NCBI RefSeq assembly: GCF_004153685.1
Contig: NZ_SDQD01000005.1
Location: 1 to 45,620, forward strand
From: Pollutimonas harenae
GTDB taxonomy: Bacteria > Pseudomonadota > Gammaproteobacteria > Burkholderiales > Burkholderiaceae_B
Length of the DNA stretch: 45,620 nucleotides
Direction of reading: 5' to 3'
A program made the translations under genes and the position numbers. Shown in pieces: positions 1-8,101 of this stretch (position 1 is the first letter of the stretch; the number at the start of each line of letters is the position of its first letter). The notes under the pieces are model-generated. The model saw only the letters and a list, made by a program, of their open reading frames with translations, searched no databases and had not been told where the DNA came from.

Positions 1-178
1 CCGCGCCCTGCCGCGGATGATCACCCGAGACAAAGAAATGGTCGATGTAACCGTTCTCCTGCAGATCTGCATAGGCGATGAGCAGTCCGTCCGCCTCTAT
101 GACAAACGGATTGATCCCTCTAATTCGCGTCTGCCAAATGCGGCCGTCCAGATCGGCAGGTGCCCATGTACTTCTCAT
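1..178 (-). pseudogene. GNAT acetyltransferase, N-terminally truncated, runs off the left edge
   Basis: Reading the minus strand from an ATG at 178-176 gives an open frame through position 1. It starts MRSTWAPADLDGRIW and continues with stretches like INPFVIEADG, AYADLQENGYIDHFFV and GDHPRQGA. This is the pattern of small GNAT N-acetyltransferases: a 'W-A-P' segment, then 'PFV..dG...YADLQ..GYIDHFFV', then the acetyl-CoA-binding loop. The roughly 45 residues that normally precede the W-A-P segment are missing. The frame begins inside the 3' end of the HNH remnant, in another frame. I infer that the gene lost its 5' part when the two sequences were joined. The substrate cannot be told, and the C-terminal part lies outside the window. 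Confidence 0.6.
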
Positions 179-722
179 GCTCAGGTTTCAGTGCGATCCT
201 CATTGAGGATGTGATTCCAAGTTTATCGGCCTCAATGAATAAGGGTGAAAGGCTAATCACCCCACCCGTATCGAACGTGATAAAACCTTTATCGAACGCC
301 TTATCCAGATTTGGCGAAAGCAGCAATCCATTCCACTGGTCCAATCGCTCGCTGTTCGTTGAGTTCTTCCACGGCTTAATGTGAGACGCAACGAGGAGGC
401 TTGTATCGCTGAATCCCGTAACAGCACAGCAGGTCCAATGCAGTAGCACCTTGTCTCGGAACGTACCCTGTCCGATCCTGGATTTGATAAGCGCCGTTTT
501 CTCGGTCGGCGTCGTGGTCAGATCGCCCATGATTTGTTCAAGGTCGTCTTGCACGTCATCACCACCATTGCTCGCGAGGTATGCTGCGTACTGCGACAAG
601 GTTGCGCTATACATGTGATGTCCACGCGCGTTTCGCTCTTTGAAGACGGGCAGCTCCTGGATGAGTTGGGAAAGCTCACCAAAGGCTGAAGAGCTAGTTA
701 AAGCGATTAAAGAACCTGAGAT
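120..722 (-). pseudogene. HNH endonuclease remnant, broken at both ends
   Basis: The core matches the HNH endonuclease family found in many restriction-like proteins. It contains RIGQGTFRDKVLLHW, then CAVTG, then ASHIKPW, then WNGLLLSPNLDKAFDKGFI, so the SHI/N/DKAFD metal-site pattern is present. Such proteins cleave DNA with a single metal ion. The annotated-looking start is ATG at 614. The same frame stays open upstream with convincing protein (GELSQLIQELPVFKERN) to about 720, but has no start codon before a stop near 795, so the 5' end is lost. At the 3' end, the family-like sequence stops after KPEHEKYM (about 180) and the last residues are an out-of-frame read of the GNAT remnant. Probably non-functional. 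Whether it once belonged to a restriction or defence locus cannot be decided here. Confidence 0.65.
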
Positions 723-1177
723 CAGACCGCTACCGGACTCGCGACGGTTGGGTCGGCGTCCTGCCTTATACGGAAAAGCACTGGAATGCTTTCTTCAATG
801 CCGTGGGCAAAGGCGAACTCATCAAAGAATTCGATATTGCTGATCGCCACAAAAGAAACGCCAGAATTCAAGAAATTTACGCGATGATCGCGGAAATAAC
901 GCCATTGAAAACGACCGATGAATGGATAGCCATCTGTAGTGAGCTCGACATACCGGTCACGCGCATTTACGCACTCGAAGAGCTGCCTGAACATCCTCAT
1001 CTCAAAGCGGTCGATTTCTTCCAGGAAAGCGATCATCCCTCGGTGGGTCACATCAGACAATTCCGGCCTAGTGTCCGGTTCAGTGACACACCGGTCAGCA
1101 TCTACAAGCACGCACCAGAGCTGGGTGAGCACACTCAGGAAATACTGGATGAGATCAGACCGAAATCCGGGCAATGA
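722..1177 (+). pseudogene. CaiB/BaiF family III CoA-transferase, C-terminal remnant
   Basis: The frame ending at 1177 reads YRTRDGWVGVLPYTEKHW from about 731. It continues through NARIQEIYAMIAEI, the 'TTDEWIAICSELDIPVTRI' segment and a C-terminal HAPELGEHTQEILDEI. These are landmarks of the C-terminal part of family III CoA-transferases, which move CoA between carboxylic acids through a glutamyl anhydride. Intact members are about 390-410 residues; only about 150 are here. The N-terminal domain with the catalytic aspartate is absent. The first usable start codon is a GTG at 803, inside the conserved sequence. The break point is about 715-730, abutting the HNH remnant. Substrate unknown. Confidence 0.7.
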
Positions 1178-1208
1178 CTCTGGTCTTGAAGTCGGGCATT
1201 GATTAACA

Positions 1209-2300
1209 CTACTGAGCGGGAGCCCAAATGACAGACTCATCGATTTCGCTCAGGGTCTTGCGGCCGCATAGCACCATGGCCATTTCGAATTCTGTTCTAA
1301 GAATATGCAAGACATGCGCCACGCCCTGTGGGCCATTGACGGCCAGGCCATGAATAATGGGCCGGCCCAGCATGACGGCTTTGGCGCCCAGGGCCAGTGC
1401 CTTCAAGACGTCGGTGCCGCGTCGTATGCCGCCATCGAGCAGGACGGGGGTGCCGCCAGCGGCGCCGACTATCGAGGGCAATGCTTCGATGCTGGCGGGC
1501 ACGGTATCCAGGACACGACCGCCGTGGTTGGACACAAGCAAACCAGCTGCGCCGGCCTGAATAGCACAGCGGGCATCGTGGGGTGACATAATGCCCTTCA
1601 CCAGCACGGGTAGCCGCGTCTGTGCCACGGCCCATTCTATATCGCTCCAGTCAGGCAATGCCGAAACGTGGGCGCTTTGAAACAAGGATGCGCCGGCAGC
1701 AATTGACATGCCCTGCGCAGGCGCCGGGCGGCCATTGAGGTTCACAGCGGAAATATGAGAGGGCAATGCAAAGCCGGCTCTTTGCTCGGCATTACGGCAG
1801 CCATTCAGCGCTGCGTCCACGGTAATGACCAGGGCCCGGTAGCCGGCGGCTTCGGCTCGGCGTATGAGGGCCAGGCTGTCGGCCTGATCGGCCTGCAGAT
1901 AAAGCTGAAACCAAAGAGGGGTGGACGAGGCCTGTGCAATGTCTTCCAGCGACATGCTGGACAGCGTGCTGACCACCATCCCAGCGCGCATGGCTGACGC
2001 AGCCAGGACGCTTGCCTGTTCGCCCTCCGGGTGGGCCAGCTTTTGATAAGCAAGGGGTGCGAGCAGTATGGGGTAATCCAGCGTGGTGCCAAACAAGTCG
2101 AGGGCGGTATTGCCACCCTGCATGGAGCGCAGGTGGCGAGGCGACAAGAGAATGTCTTCGTATGCGCGCCGGTTGCGTATACATGTATGTTGATCTGCTG
2201 CACCACTGTGCACGTATGCCCATGTTTCAGGGCTTAAGACCTGTTTGGCCATTGCCTCGTAATCGGCTAGGCAAGTGAGGGCTGCGGCATCTTTGGACAT
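1209..2300 (-). CDS. FMN-dependent alpha-hydroxy-acid oxidase/dehydrogenase
   Basis: A 363-residue protein of the LldD/glycolate oxidase/lactate oxidase family, which oxidises L-2-hydroxy acids to 2-oxo acids with FMN. The barrel landmarks are in order: an N-terminal LSPRHLRSM segment, PILLAPLAYQKLAHPEGE (about 77-94), WFQLYLQ (130-136), VITVDA (158-163), VLVKGI with the FMN lysine (about 235) and SNHGGR with the catalytic histidine (about 259). VLLDGGIRRGTDVLKALALGA then forms the phosphate-binding end. No membrane anchor is visible, so it is cytosolic. The start is ATG at 2300, only 33 bases after the upstream hydroxylase stop, so co-transcription with the hydroxylase and receptor is plausible. 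The exact hydroxy acid (lactate, mandelate, other) cannot be read from sequence. Confidence 0.85.
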   Translation of the reverse strand: MSKDAAALTCLADYEAMAKQVLSPETWAYVHSGAADQHTCIRNRRAYEDILLSPRHLRSMQGGNTALDLFGTTLDYPILLAPLAYQKLAHPEGEQASVLAASAMRAGMVVSTLSSMSLEDIAQASSTPLWFQLYLQADQADSLALIRRAEAAGYRALVITVDAALNGCRNAEQRAGFALPSHISAVNLNGRPAPAQGMSIAAGASLFQSAHVSALPDWSDIEWAVAQTRLPVLVKGIMSPHDARCAIQAGAAGLLVSNHGGRVLDTVPASIEALPSIVGAAGGTPVLLDGGIRRGTDVLKALALGAKAVMLGRPIIHGLAVNGPQGVAHVLHILRTEFEMAMVLCGRKTLSEIDESVIWAPAQ

Positions 2301-2333
2301 AACGTTCTTTGTATAGAGTTGCAGGCAGGATGC

Positions 2334-3014
2334 TCAGGTGTTGGCCCATTGGCGCACCAGATTGTGATACACGCCGGACAATCGAATAAGCTCGCTTGCA
2401 TTGGCGTTTTCTGCTGTCAGGGCTTGTATGGAGCTGTCCAGCTCATAGAGCAAGGCCCTTTGCGTGTCGTTCCTGATCATGCTTTGCACCCAGAAGAAGG
2501 CTGCATAACGGACGCCTTTGGAAACGGGGTTGACCCTATGCAGGCTGGTACCCGGATAGACGATGATGTGGCCGGCGGGAAGTTTGACCGATTGCTGTCC
2601 GTAGGTGTCGTTGATGATCAGTTCGCCGCCCTCGTAGTCTTGAGGGTCGGCCAGGAAAAGGGTCGCGGAAATATCGGTACGCACGTATTCCTGAGTGCCG
2701 GGAATGGTCCGTATGGCGTTGTCGATATGATCGCCATAAGTTTCGTTTTCCGCATAGCGGTTCAGCATGGGCGGCAAAATGCGCAAGGGCAGGGTCGCCG
2801 ATATGAATGTGGGATGTTGTGAAAGCTGAGACAAGATCAAGTTGCCGATTTGCTGGGCCAGTGGATCGGCAATATCGAGCTGGGCATTCCGCTTTTGCCG
2901 CACGGCCAGATGGCCCGCAGTCCCCTTGCCGTCCTTCCAGTCAGCTGTCTCAAGACGATCAACGATCTGCCTGGCCGCCTCCGTTGAGATAATGTCTGGA
3001 ATGCTCAGCAACAT
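2334..3014 (-). CDS. PKHD-type Fe(II)/2-oxoglutarate hydroxylase (PiuC/YbiX family)
   Basis: A 226-residue cytosolic dioxygenase of the PiuC/YbiX family, which habitually sits beside TonB-dependent siderophore receptors. The 2-His-1-Asp iron site is visible as YGDHID (His96, Asp98) and SLHRV (His159). An arginine in GVRYAAFFWVQS (about 169) fits the 2-oxoglutarate carboxylate ligand. The length matches E. coli YbiX (about 225). I place the start at 3014 rather than at codons up to 3077, because AAGGAG lies about 8 bases upstream of this ATG and the protein then begins MLLSIPDI, as relatives do. It lies 90 bases downstream of the receptor gene on the same strand. The physiological substrate of this family is not firmly established; a role in handling imported ferric siderophores is inferred from context. 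Confidence 0.88.
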   Translation of the reverse strand: MLLSIPDIISTEAARQIVDRLETADWKDGKGTAGHLAVRQKRNAQLDIADPLAQQIGNLILSQLSQHPTFISATLPLRILPPMLNRYAENETYGDHIDNAIRTIPGTQEYVRTDISATLFLADPQDYEGGELIINDTYGQQSVKLPAGHIIVYPGTSLHRVNPVSKGVRYAAFFWVQSMIRNDTQRALLYELDSSIQALTAENANASELIRLSGVYHNLVRQWANT

Positions 3015-3104
3015 ACTTGCCGCTCCTTGAGTGAGATAAACAGTTTTCAATCGACCAAAAAAAGGCGAGCGGGTCATCGCTCGCCGCTACGCTATTATCG
3101 CGTA

Positions 3105-5324
3105 TTACTCGTAACGGTAGGTCGCTGTCAGCATATAAGAACGTCCGGCGCCCACATTGGCGAAAATGCCTACGTGCGACGCATCGTACAACTCGGTATC
3201 GGAGATGTTGTTGACATTTAGCTGCAGCGCAAACTGCTTGTTGATGTCGTAACGCGCCATGGCATCGTAGCGCACATGGGAGGGCAGGGTCAGGGTGTTG
3301 GCGTCGTCGACATAGCGTTCGCCCAGATACGAAACGCCACCCCCTACGGTAAATTTCGGATGGACCTTGTAGGTAGTCCAGAGCGTGGCGCTTTGCTTGG
3401 CAATGAACTTCATCTGATTGCCGTCGTAGTTATTGCTGCCGTTCTGGTATTCGAGCGTCTTGGGATCAAGATAGGTATAGCCCGCCCAGATGTCCCATTT
3501 CGGTGTAATGGAGCCAGTCAGGCCCAGCTCTATGCCGCGTACACGGTTGTTCCCTGCCAGGGTTATGTCGCCGGTGAGTGGGTCGGTGGTGCGCGCGTCG
3601 GTTTTTTTGGTTTCGAACAATGCCGCGGTGAAAGACAGACGGTCATTCAGGAAGTCCCACTTGGTACCCAATTCCCAGCTACGGCTTTTTTCAGGCTCCA
3701 GGTCGCGTACTGCCGCGCCGCTGGCCGCACCGTCTGCTCCGCCAGCCTGGCCCAGGTTCTCTCCGCTGGGATTTGAGGACGTGGCATACGACAGATAAAT
3801 GCTGCCGTTGGGTGCGGGCTTGTAGACCAGACCCAATTGATAGTTCAGGAAGTTGTCTCTGCGCGACTCCTCTGTGCTGTCGACTCTGAAGCTGTCATAG
3901 CGCAGGCCCAGATTGACCGAGAACTGTTCGTTCAAGTCTATGGTGTCGAGCGCATAGATGGAGGTCGTCTTGATGTTGCCGGCATTTTCCTTGGGCCCGC
4001 GCGTGATGTTGTAGTTGTAGTTTCGGTTAGGGTTGGGGTTGTACAGGCTATCGAGGTCGCTGCCGGGCAGCCCCTTCATATCTTTGGAATAGATGTCTTC
4101 CTTGCTGAACTCGACACCCGTCGAAAAATTGTGTGTGAGCGATCCGGTGGTGAAGCTGCCATACAGATCAGTTTGATTGATCAGGGTTTCGGAACTGCGC
4201 CAGCGCGCCCGATCCTGGCGAGTGAACTGCACGTCAGGACCTTCGGTGGCGCAAGGTGCACCGTCGCCCGCCTCGCAATTGGCGAACGACGGACGGGTCA
4301 TCAGGTAGTGATTGAGGGTTGTGCCATAGCGCGTGGTATTACGGACTGTGACGTTGCTGCTGAGGTCATGCTCCAGTTGCGCTGTGGCCATGTCGAAGAC
4401 GTTTTCCCGAAAATCGGTGTTGTGTCGGCCGTAGAAATTGTCGCGATCCACATTGGGTGGTGTTGTGCGGTCGGGATTGGCGTCATTTCTGAAAGGTACG
4501 CCCAGGTCGGGCATGTCGTTGTTTTCGATATGCGAGTAGCTGAGTGTTACCCGCGTTGGCGTACCCAGCCCAAATGCGATGGAAGGGGCAATGCCCCAGC
4601 GATCAATGGTAACGCCGTCGCGCCCAGGCATGTCGCCACCCATTTTCATCATGTTCAGACGGAAGGCGCCTGTGTCAGAAAAGGCAATGTTGCCGTCGGT
4701 GGTGGCGCGCCATTGGTCTGCGTTGCCATAGCCCGCCGATACCTCGAAGAAATTGTCGAGTTTTGGCGTCTTGGTTTGCAAATTTATACTGCCGCCGGTG
4801 CCGCCCCGGCCCGTGTAGGCTGAGCTGGGTCCCTTGATGATCTCAATGGATTCAAGGTTGAAGGTTTCGTGGGAGCCGCGACTATAATCGCGCAGGCCGT
4901 CGACGAAGATATCGGTACTGGCTTCGTAGCCCCGGATGAATGGACGATCGCCCACAGGCGTGCCGCCTTCGCCTGAACCCAGGGTAACGCCTGGAGTGGT
5001 GCGCAGGACGTCTTGTAGTGACGTGGCGCCACGGTCTTCAATGAGCTGTTCTGAAATGACGGTAATGCTGCGGGGGGTGTCAAGCAGGGGAGCCGTGAAC
5101 TTGGGTGAGCTGATAGTGTCGGGCGTTTTGTAGCCGTCGGCCTGACCCTGAACCGTCACTGGCTCCAAGGTGGTCGCGCTGTTTTGCGCGAAAGCGGGGT
5201 TGATGGCCAAGGCTCCGCTCACTACGGCCGATGCGAACATGGATTTACGAAATGCGCCCTCAAAAGCTTCCTTTGGAATCAGGCAATGAGATTCCGGATG
5301 GTCTGGCGCGGTTCCTGCTGACAT
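3105..5324 (-). CDS. TonB-dependent siderophore receptor (Fiu/catecholate-like)
   Basis: An outer-membrane ferric-siderophore receptor of about 739 residues. After a long N-terminal stretch and a signal peptide (FASAVVSGALAINPAFAQ) come a TonB-box-like LEPVTVQGQ and a plug domain with DTPRSITVISEQLIEDRG, TTPGVTLGSGEGG and IRGYEASTDIFVDGLRD. ESIEIIKGPSSAYTGRGG follows, and then a long beta-barrel. The C terminus, TATYRYE, lacks the usual terminal aromatic residue by one position. The start at 5324 is preceded by AGGGAAGAG; an upstream ATG at 5357 lies in the likely operator. A Fur-box-like sequence lies upstream, and a PiuC/YbiX hydroxylase follows, as with E. coli fiu-ybiX. Catecholate or monomeric siderophore transport is inferred, not proven. 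A divergent two-component pair may sense its substrate. Confidence 0.92.
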   Translation of the reverse strand: MSAGTAPDHPESHCLIPKEAFEGAFRKSMFASAVVSGALAINPAFAQNSATTLEPVTVQGQADGYKTPDTISSPKFTAPLLDTPRSITVISEQLIEDRGATSLQDVLRTTPGVTLGSGEGGTPVGDRPFIRGYEASTDIFVDGLRDYSRGSHETFNLESIEIIKGPSSAYTGRGGTGGSINLQTKTPKLDNFFEVSAGYGNADQWRATTDGNIAFSDTGAFRLNMMKMGGDMPGRDGVTIDRWGIAPSIAFGLGTPTRVTLSYSHIENNDMPDLGVPFRNDANPDRTTPPNVDRDNFYGRHNTDFRENVFDMATAQLEHDLSSNVTVRNTTRYGTTLNHYLMTRPSFANCEAGDGAPCATEGPDVQFTRQDRARWRSSETLINQTDLYGSFTTGSLTHNFSTGVEFSKEDIYSKDMKGLPGSDLDSLYNPNPNRNYNYNITRGPKENAGNIKTTSIYALDTIDLNEQFSVNLGLRYDSFRVDSTEESRRDNFLNYQLGLVYKPAPNGSIYLSYATSSNPSGENLGQAGGADGAASGAAVRDLEPEKSRSWELGTKWDFLNDRLSFTAALFETKKTDARTTDPLTGDITLAGNNRVRGIELGLTGSITPKWDIWAGYTYLDPKTLEYQNGSNNYDGNQMKFIAKQSATLWTTYKVHPKFTVGGGVSYLGERYVDDANTLTLPSHVRYDAMARYDINKQFALQLNVNNISDTELYDASHVGIFANVGAGRSYMLTATYRYE

Positions 5325-5332
5325 ATACTCTT

Positions 5333-5366
5333 CCCTTAGAATAAGATTGGTTCTCATTATTATTCT
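5333..5366 (-). promoter_or_regulatory. Fur-box-like site upstream of the TonB receptor
   Basis: On the minus strand the stretch reads AATAATAATGAGAACC then AATCTTATTC. It is rich in the NAT triplets that make up the Fur consensus and lies just upstream of the receptor ribosome-binding site. Iron-repressed expression is expected for this gene family, which supports the reading. The match is by eye only and the site is degenerate. Confidence 0.5.
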
Positions 5367-5479
5367 ATGTTTGCGTCTGTCAAGTCAGCGTCAAGTTTTT
5401 CCTGATACCCATTAACTTGAATTTTGGTATTGCATCTAGCCACGCTGGCTCAGGCCAATGATTTTTTCTTGACGTGTTT

Positions 5480-6187
5480 ATGGATAGAGATAGCGCTTAT
5501 TACTCCGCGTATTCCATTTTGGTGGTGGAAGATGATGCAGCACTGGCTGGCAATGTGCTGACGGCGCTGACTCTGGAAGGTTTCCTGGCAGACGCTGTCT
5601 ACGATGGAAACATGGCGATTCATGCTCTGGCCGAAAGACGGTTCGATCTGCTGGTGCTGGATATCGGCCTGCCGGGTAAGGATGGTTATCAGGTGCTGAC
5701 GCACTTGCGTGAAGCCTTGCGGTCTGCTGTTCCGGTCATTTTGCTCACGGCAAGGGAAAGCCTGGAAGACAAGAAAATAGGGTTTACCGTGGGGGCGGAT
5801 GATTATTTGACCAAACCCTTTGCGCTCGAGGAACTGGTTTATCGGATCAAGGCCTTGCTGCGCCGAGCTGACAACATACCTGGCCTGTTGGTTGAGCTCA
5901 AGCACGGCGCGCTGCGCATGTCGGTGCGCAATCAGCAAGTCTGGGTGAATGGCAGGGAAGTGCATCTTCCCAAAAAAGGTATGCTGATACTTGAACTGCT
6001 GCTAACGCATCCGGGACGTTTGATTCCTCGCGAGAGCCTCGAGCGGGCATTGTGGAAAGATGGCGTGCCGAACTCTGATGCCTTACGCAGTCAAGTACAT
6101 ATACTCAGGCGTTTGCTGGCCGTGCATGGGTATACGGGCATAGAAACCGTCAGCGGTAGCGGGTGGCGCCTCAGTGATGCGAAATAG
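5480..6187 (+). CDS. OmpR/PhoB-family response regulator
   Basis: A 235-residue two-component regulator. The receiver domain covers residues 13-125: acidic pair in LVVEDDA (about 17-19), phospho-acceptor Asp61 in LVLDIGLPG, switch Thr in LLTARE and Lys112 in [12 protein letters not shown]. The C-terminal winged-helix domain (about 140-233) contains HLPKKGMLILELLL, RESLERALW and LRSQVHILRRLL. It acts as a DNA-binding transcription factor once phosphorylated. I prefer ATG 5480 over a GTG six bases upstream; neither has a strong ribosome-binding site. It is divergent from the TonB receptor and overlaps the histidine kinase gene, so the pair is probably co-expressed and may control the receptor, as in PirRS- or PfeRS-like siderophore systems. 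That regulatory link is inferred. Confidence 0.9.
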   Translation: MDRDSAYYSAYSILVVEDDAALAGNVLTALTLEGFLADAVYDGNMAIHALAERRFDLLVLDIGLPGKDGYQVLTHLREALRSAVPVILLTARESLEDKKIGFTVGADDYLTKPFALEELVYRIKALLRRADNIPGLLVELKHGALRMSVRNQQVWVNGREVHLPKKGMLILELLLTHPGRLIPRESLERALWKDGVPNSDALRSQVHILRRLLAVHGYTGIETVSGSGWRLSDAK

Positions 6188-7520
6188 CATGTCCGGGAGC
6201 AGAGGTCTCAGCCAGCACTCGCTGGTGTTTCGGTTTACTTATGCGCTGACTGCATTGGTTTGGGTTTCCGTCCTGGCGGTGTGTTTCTCCGCCTATGGGG
6301 TGCAGAAAAGCATGGGCGAGCGCATGATCGATCATCTTGTGGAAACGGAAGCCCTTAGATTGCAGATAAAGAAATCGCAGGAAGACGACACCTGGAGATT
6401 GGCTTTTGAACGGCAACTGGGTCCCACCATGCGCGCCTGGGGCGAGAGCAAGGCGGTGTCTTCCGTGACCATGCCTTCCGTATTACGCACGCTGCCCCTG
6501 GGCCTGCGCCACATGCACTCACAGGGCAGGGCATGGCATGTGATGGTAGTGGAGGCCAGGGATGGCCGACTATATGTCGCATATGACTCCAGTGATGCCG
6601 AGTCACTAACAGAAAAATTTGCCTGGGCATTGCTGGCCATAGCCCTGTTTTTTATGGTTTTGTCTTATTTTCTGGCACGCGTGCTTGCCAGGTGGGCGGT
6701 GCTGCCCATACAGACGGTTACTGCGCATTTGACGCGCTGGGCGCCGGGGCGCCCGAGTATGTTTGGCCTGACGTCAAATGAAGGCGTACAGCTGACCGAA
6801 GCCTTCAATAAAATGCAAGATCGCATAGATCAGACACTGGCCGATCAAAAGGAGTTGTCGTCCAACTTCAATCATGAGGTCAGGACACCGCTTACACTGA
6901 TACGAACCGATGCGGAATTGGGCAAGCTCGAAGCAGCGTTCCAGGAGAAGGCGGCCTTGCGCTTTGAGCGTATCATGCGCTCGGCAGATGAAATAACCGA
7001 GAGCCTGGAAGCTGTGTATTACCTGGCCCAGGCTTCACACGGCCAAACTGAGCCGACATCATTACGCGATTGCGTCAATGATGTGTTTACCAGCGCGGCG
7101 TCTGAAGCCGAGTCACGGGACCTGGTGCTGCATAACCAGGTCGACGAGGCGCACATCGAGCTTGTGAATCGCCATATGCTGCTGACGGTGATCAGGAATA
7201 TCGTTCGCAATGCGATTTTCCATGCTGCGCCGGGCACGCTGGAAATCAATTCTGCAGGGCATGGATTGGCATTCAGCGATGATGGGCCCGGCGTAAGTCC
7301 GTCCGATGCTCCGCATCTGTTTGACAGGTACTACAGTACTCGTCGGCTTGATGTGTCATCGGGTGATGTGCCGGGTGCCCTTTGCAAGGGAGAGGCTGGT
7401 CTGGGGCTGGCCATTGCCAAGCGTGTGTGCGTGGTTCAGGGATGGGACCTCGAGATTGCCAGTTCGGCCAGAAGGGGCAAGGGCCTGACGCTGCTGCTGT
7501 CGTTTGCACCCCCAAAGTAG
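6177..7520 (+). CDS. Membrane sensor histidine kinase
   Basis: A 447-residue inner-membrane histidine kinase partnering the preceding regulator. Two membrane helices (about 20-42 and 148-172) flank a compact periplasmic domain of about 100 residues. A HAMP-like linker follows, then the dimerisation/phospho-acceptor helix FNHEVRTPLTLIRTDAE (His233), the N box VIRNIVRNAIFHA (about 338-350), and the ATP-lid motifs SDDGPG and GEAGLGLAIAKRV. The start ATG at 6177 overlaps the regulator's last codons by 11 bases, indicating translational coupling; ATG 6189 is an alternative. The sensor domain has no recognisable fold to my eye. Because of the neighbouring siderophore receptor, I infer that it senses iron-chelate or envelope status. 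Confidence 0.9.
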   Translation: MRNSMSGSRGLSQHSLVFRFTYALTALVWVSVLAVCFSAYGVQKSMGERMIDHLVETEALRLQIKKSQEDDTWRLAFERQLGPTMRAWGESKAVSSVTMPSVLRTLPLGLRHMHSQGRAWHVMVVEARDGRLYVAYDSSDAESLTEKFAWALLAIALFFMVLSYFLARVLARWAVLPIQTVTAHLTRWAPGRPSMFGLTSNEGVQLTEAFNKMQDRIDQTLADQKELSSNFNHEVRTPLTLIRTDAELGKLEAAFQEKAALRFERIMRSADEITESLEAVYYLAQASHGQTEPTSLRDCVNDVFTSAASEAESRDLVLHNQVDEAHIELVNRHMLLTVIRNIVRNAIFHAAPGTLEINSAGHGLAFSDDGPGVSPSDAPHLFDRYYSTRRLDVSSGDVPGALCKGEAGLGLAIAKRVCVVQGWDLEIASSARRGKGLTLLLSFAPPK

Positions 7521-7560
7521 CCCCGACCGGGGCGCCATGGGCAGGTCGTGCTATGTTGCA

Positions 7561-7896
7561 TTAGTAGCGCCGGTCGTAGTCGCGATCCCGCCTGTAGTAG
7601 CGATCACCGTCGTAGTCATCCCTGCGGGAGCGTCGGTATTCCCGATGGCGATCATCGTAACGATCGTCATAGCTGCGTTCCTGGGTGAGAATATTACCCA
7701 GCAAACCGCCTGCGGCTGCACCACCTAGTGCATAAACAGGATCGCCACCTGAAACTACAGCTCCAGCCGCAGCGCCTAATCCTGCACCCATCATGGTGTT
7801 GTTCGCCCGTCTGTCATAAGAGGAGGCGCAGCCGGCCAGAGCAAATGCCATCAGGCCCACCACGATAAGTCGTCCAAAATTGCCTTGTGCGCGCAT
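7561..7896 (-). CDS. Glycine-zipper (17 kDa antigen-like) lipoprotein
   Basis: A 111-residue predicted outer-membrane lipoprotein. The signal peptide ends in the lipobox LAGC (about residues 20-23). It is followed by a glycine-zipper segment, MMGAGLGAAAGAVVSGGDP and GGAAAGGLLGNIL, and a very charged tail made almost only of Arg, Asp and Tyr (YDDRYDDRHREYRRSRRDD and so on). Such glycine-zipper 2TM lipoproteins are common and poorly characterised; some affect envelope integrity. The start is ATG 7896, with AAGGAG 8 bases upstream. A TTG 18 bases earlier would put the Shine-Dalgarno inside the gene. It is convergent with the histidine kinase gene. The Arg/Asp/Tyr tail is a low-complexity feature that may bind peptidoglycan or polyanions, but this is speculation. 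Confidence 0.8.
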   Translation of the reverse strand: MRAQGNFGRLIVVGLMAFALAGCASSYDRRANNTMMGAGLGAAAGAVVSGGDPVYALGGAAAGGLLGNILTQERSYDDRYDDRHREYRRSRRDDYDGDRYYRRDRDYDRRY

Positions 7897-8101
7897 GATG
7901 CCGCTCCTTTTCAAAAGAATATGGAGCTAGCGTAGTGGGCCGATACGCTGTCTGCAAGCGCTATGGGCGGTTTTGAAATGCGCTGAAAGAACCTGGCTTT
8001 TCAATGCTGTTTTTGTAATGGCTTGGAAGTATTCAAGACATGGTTTGGTGACATTTGCTGCCGGATGCAACAGTGTCGCCGTGCCGGTCGAGGGCCAGGA
8101 A

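Noticed and set aside
722-1240. 172-codon minus-strand frame opposite the CoA-transferase fragment
   Set aside because: The plus strand carries the family motifs; the minus frame does not resemble any protein.
3837-4823. 328-codon plus-strand frame opposite the TonB receptor
   Set aside because: Shadow of the receptor gene, with no ribosome-binding site or domain pattern.
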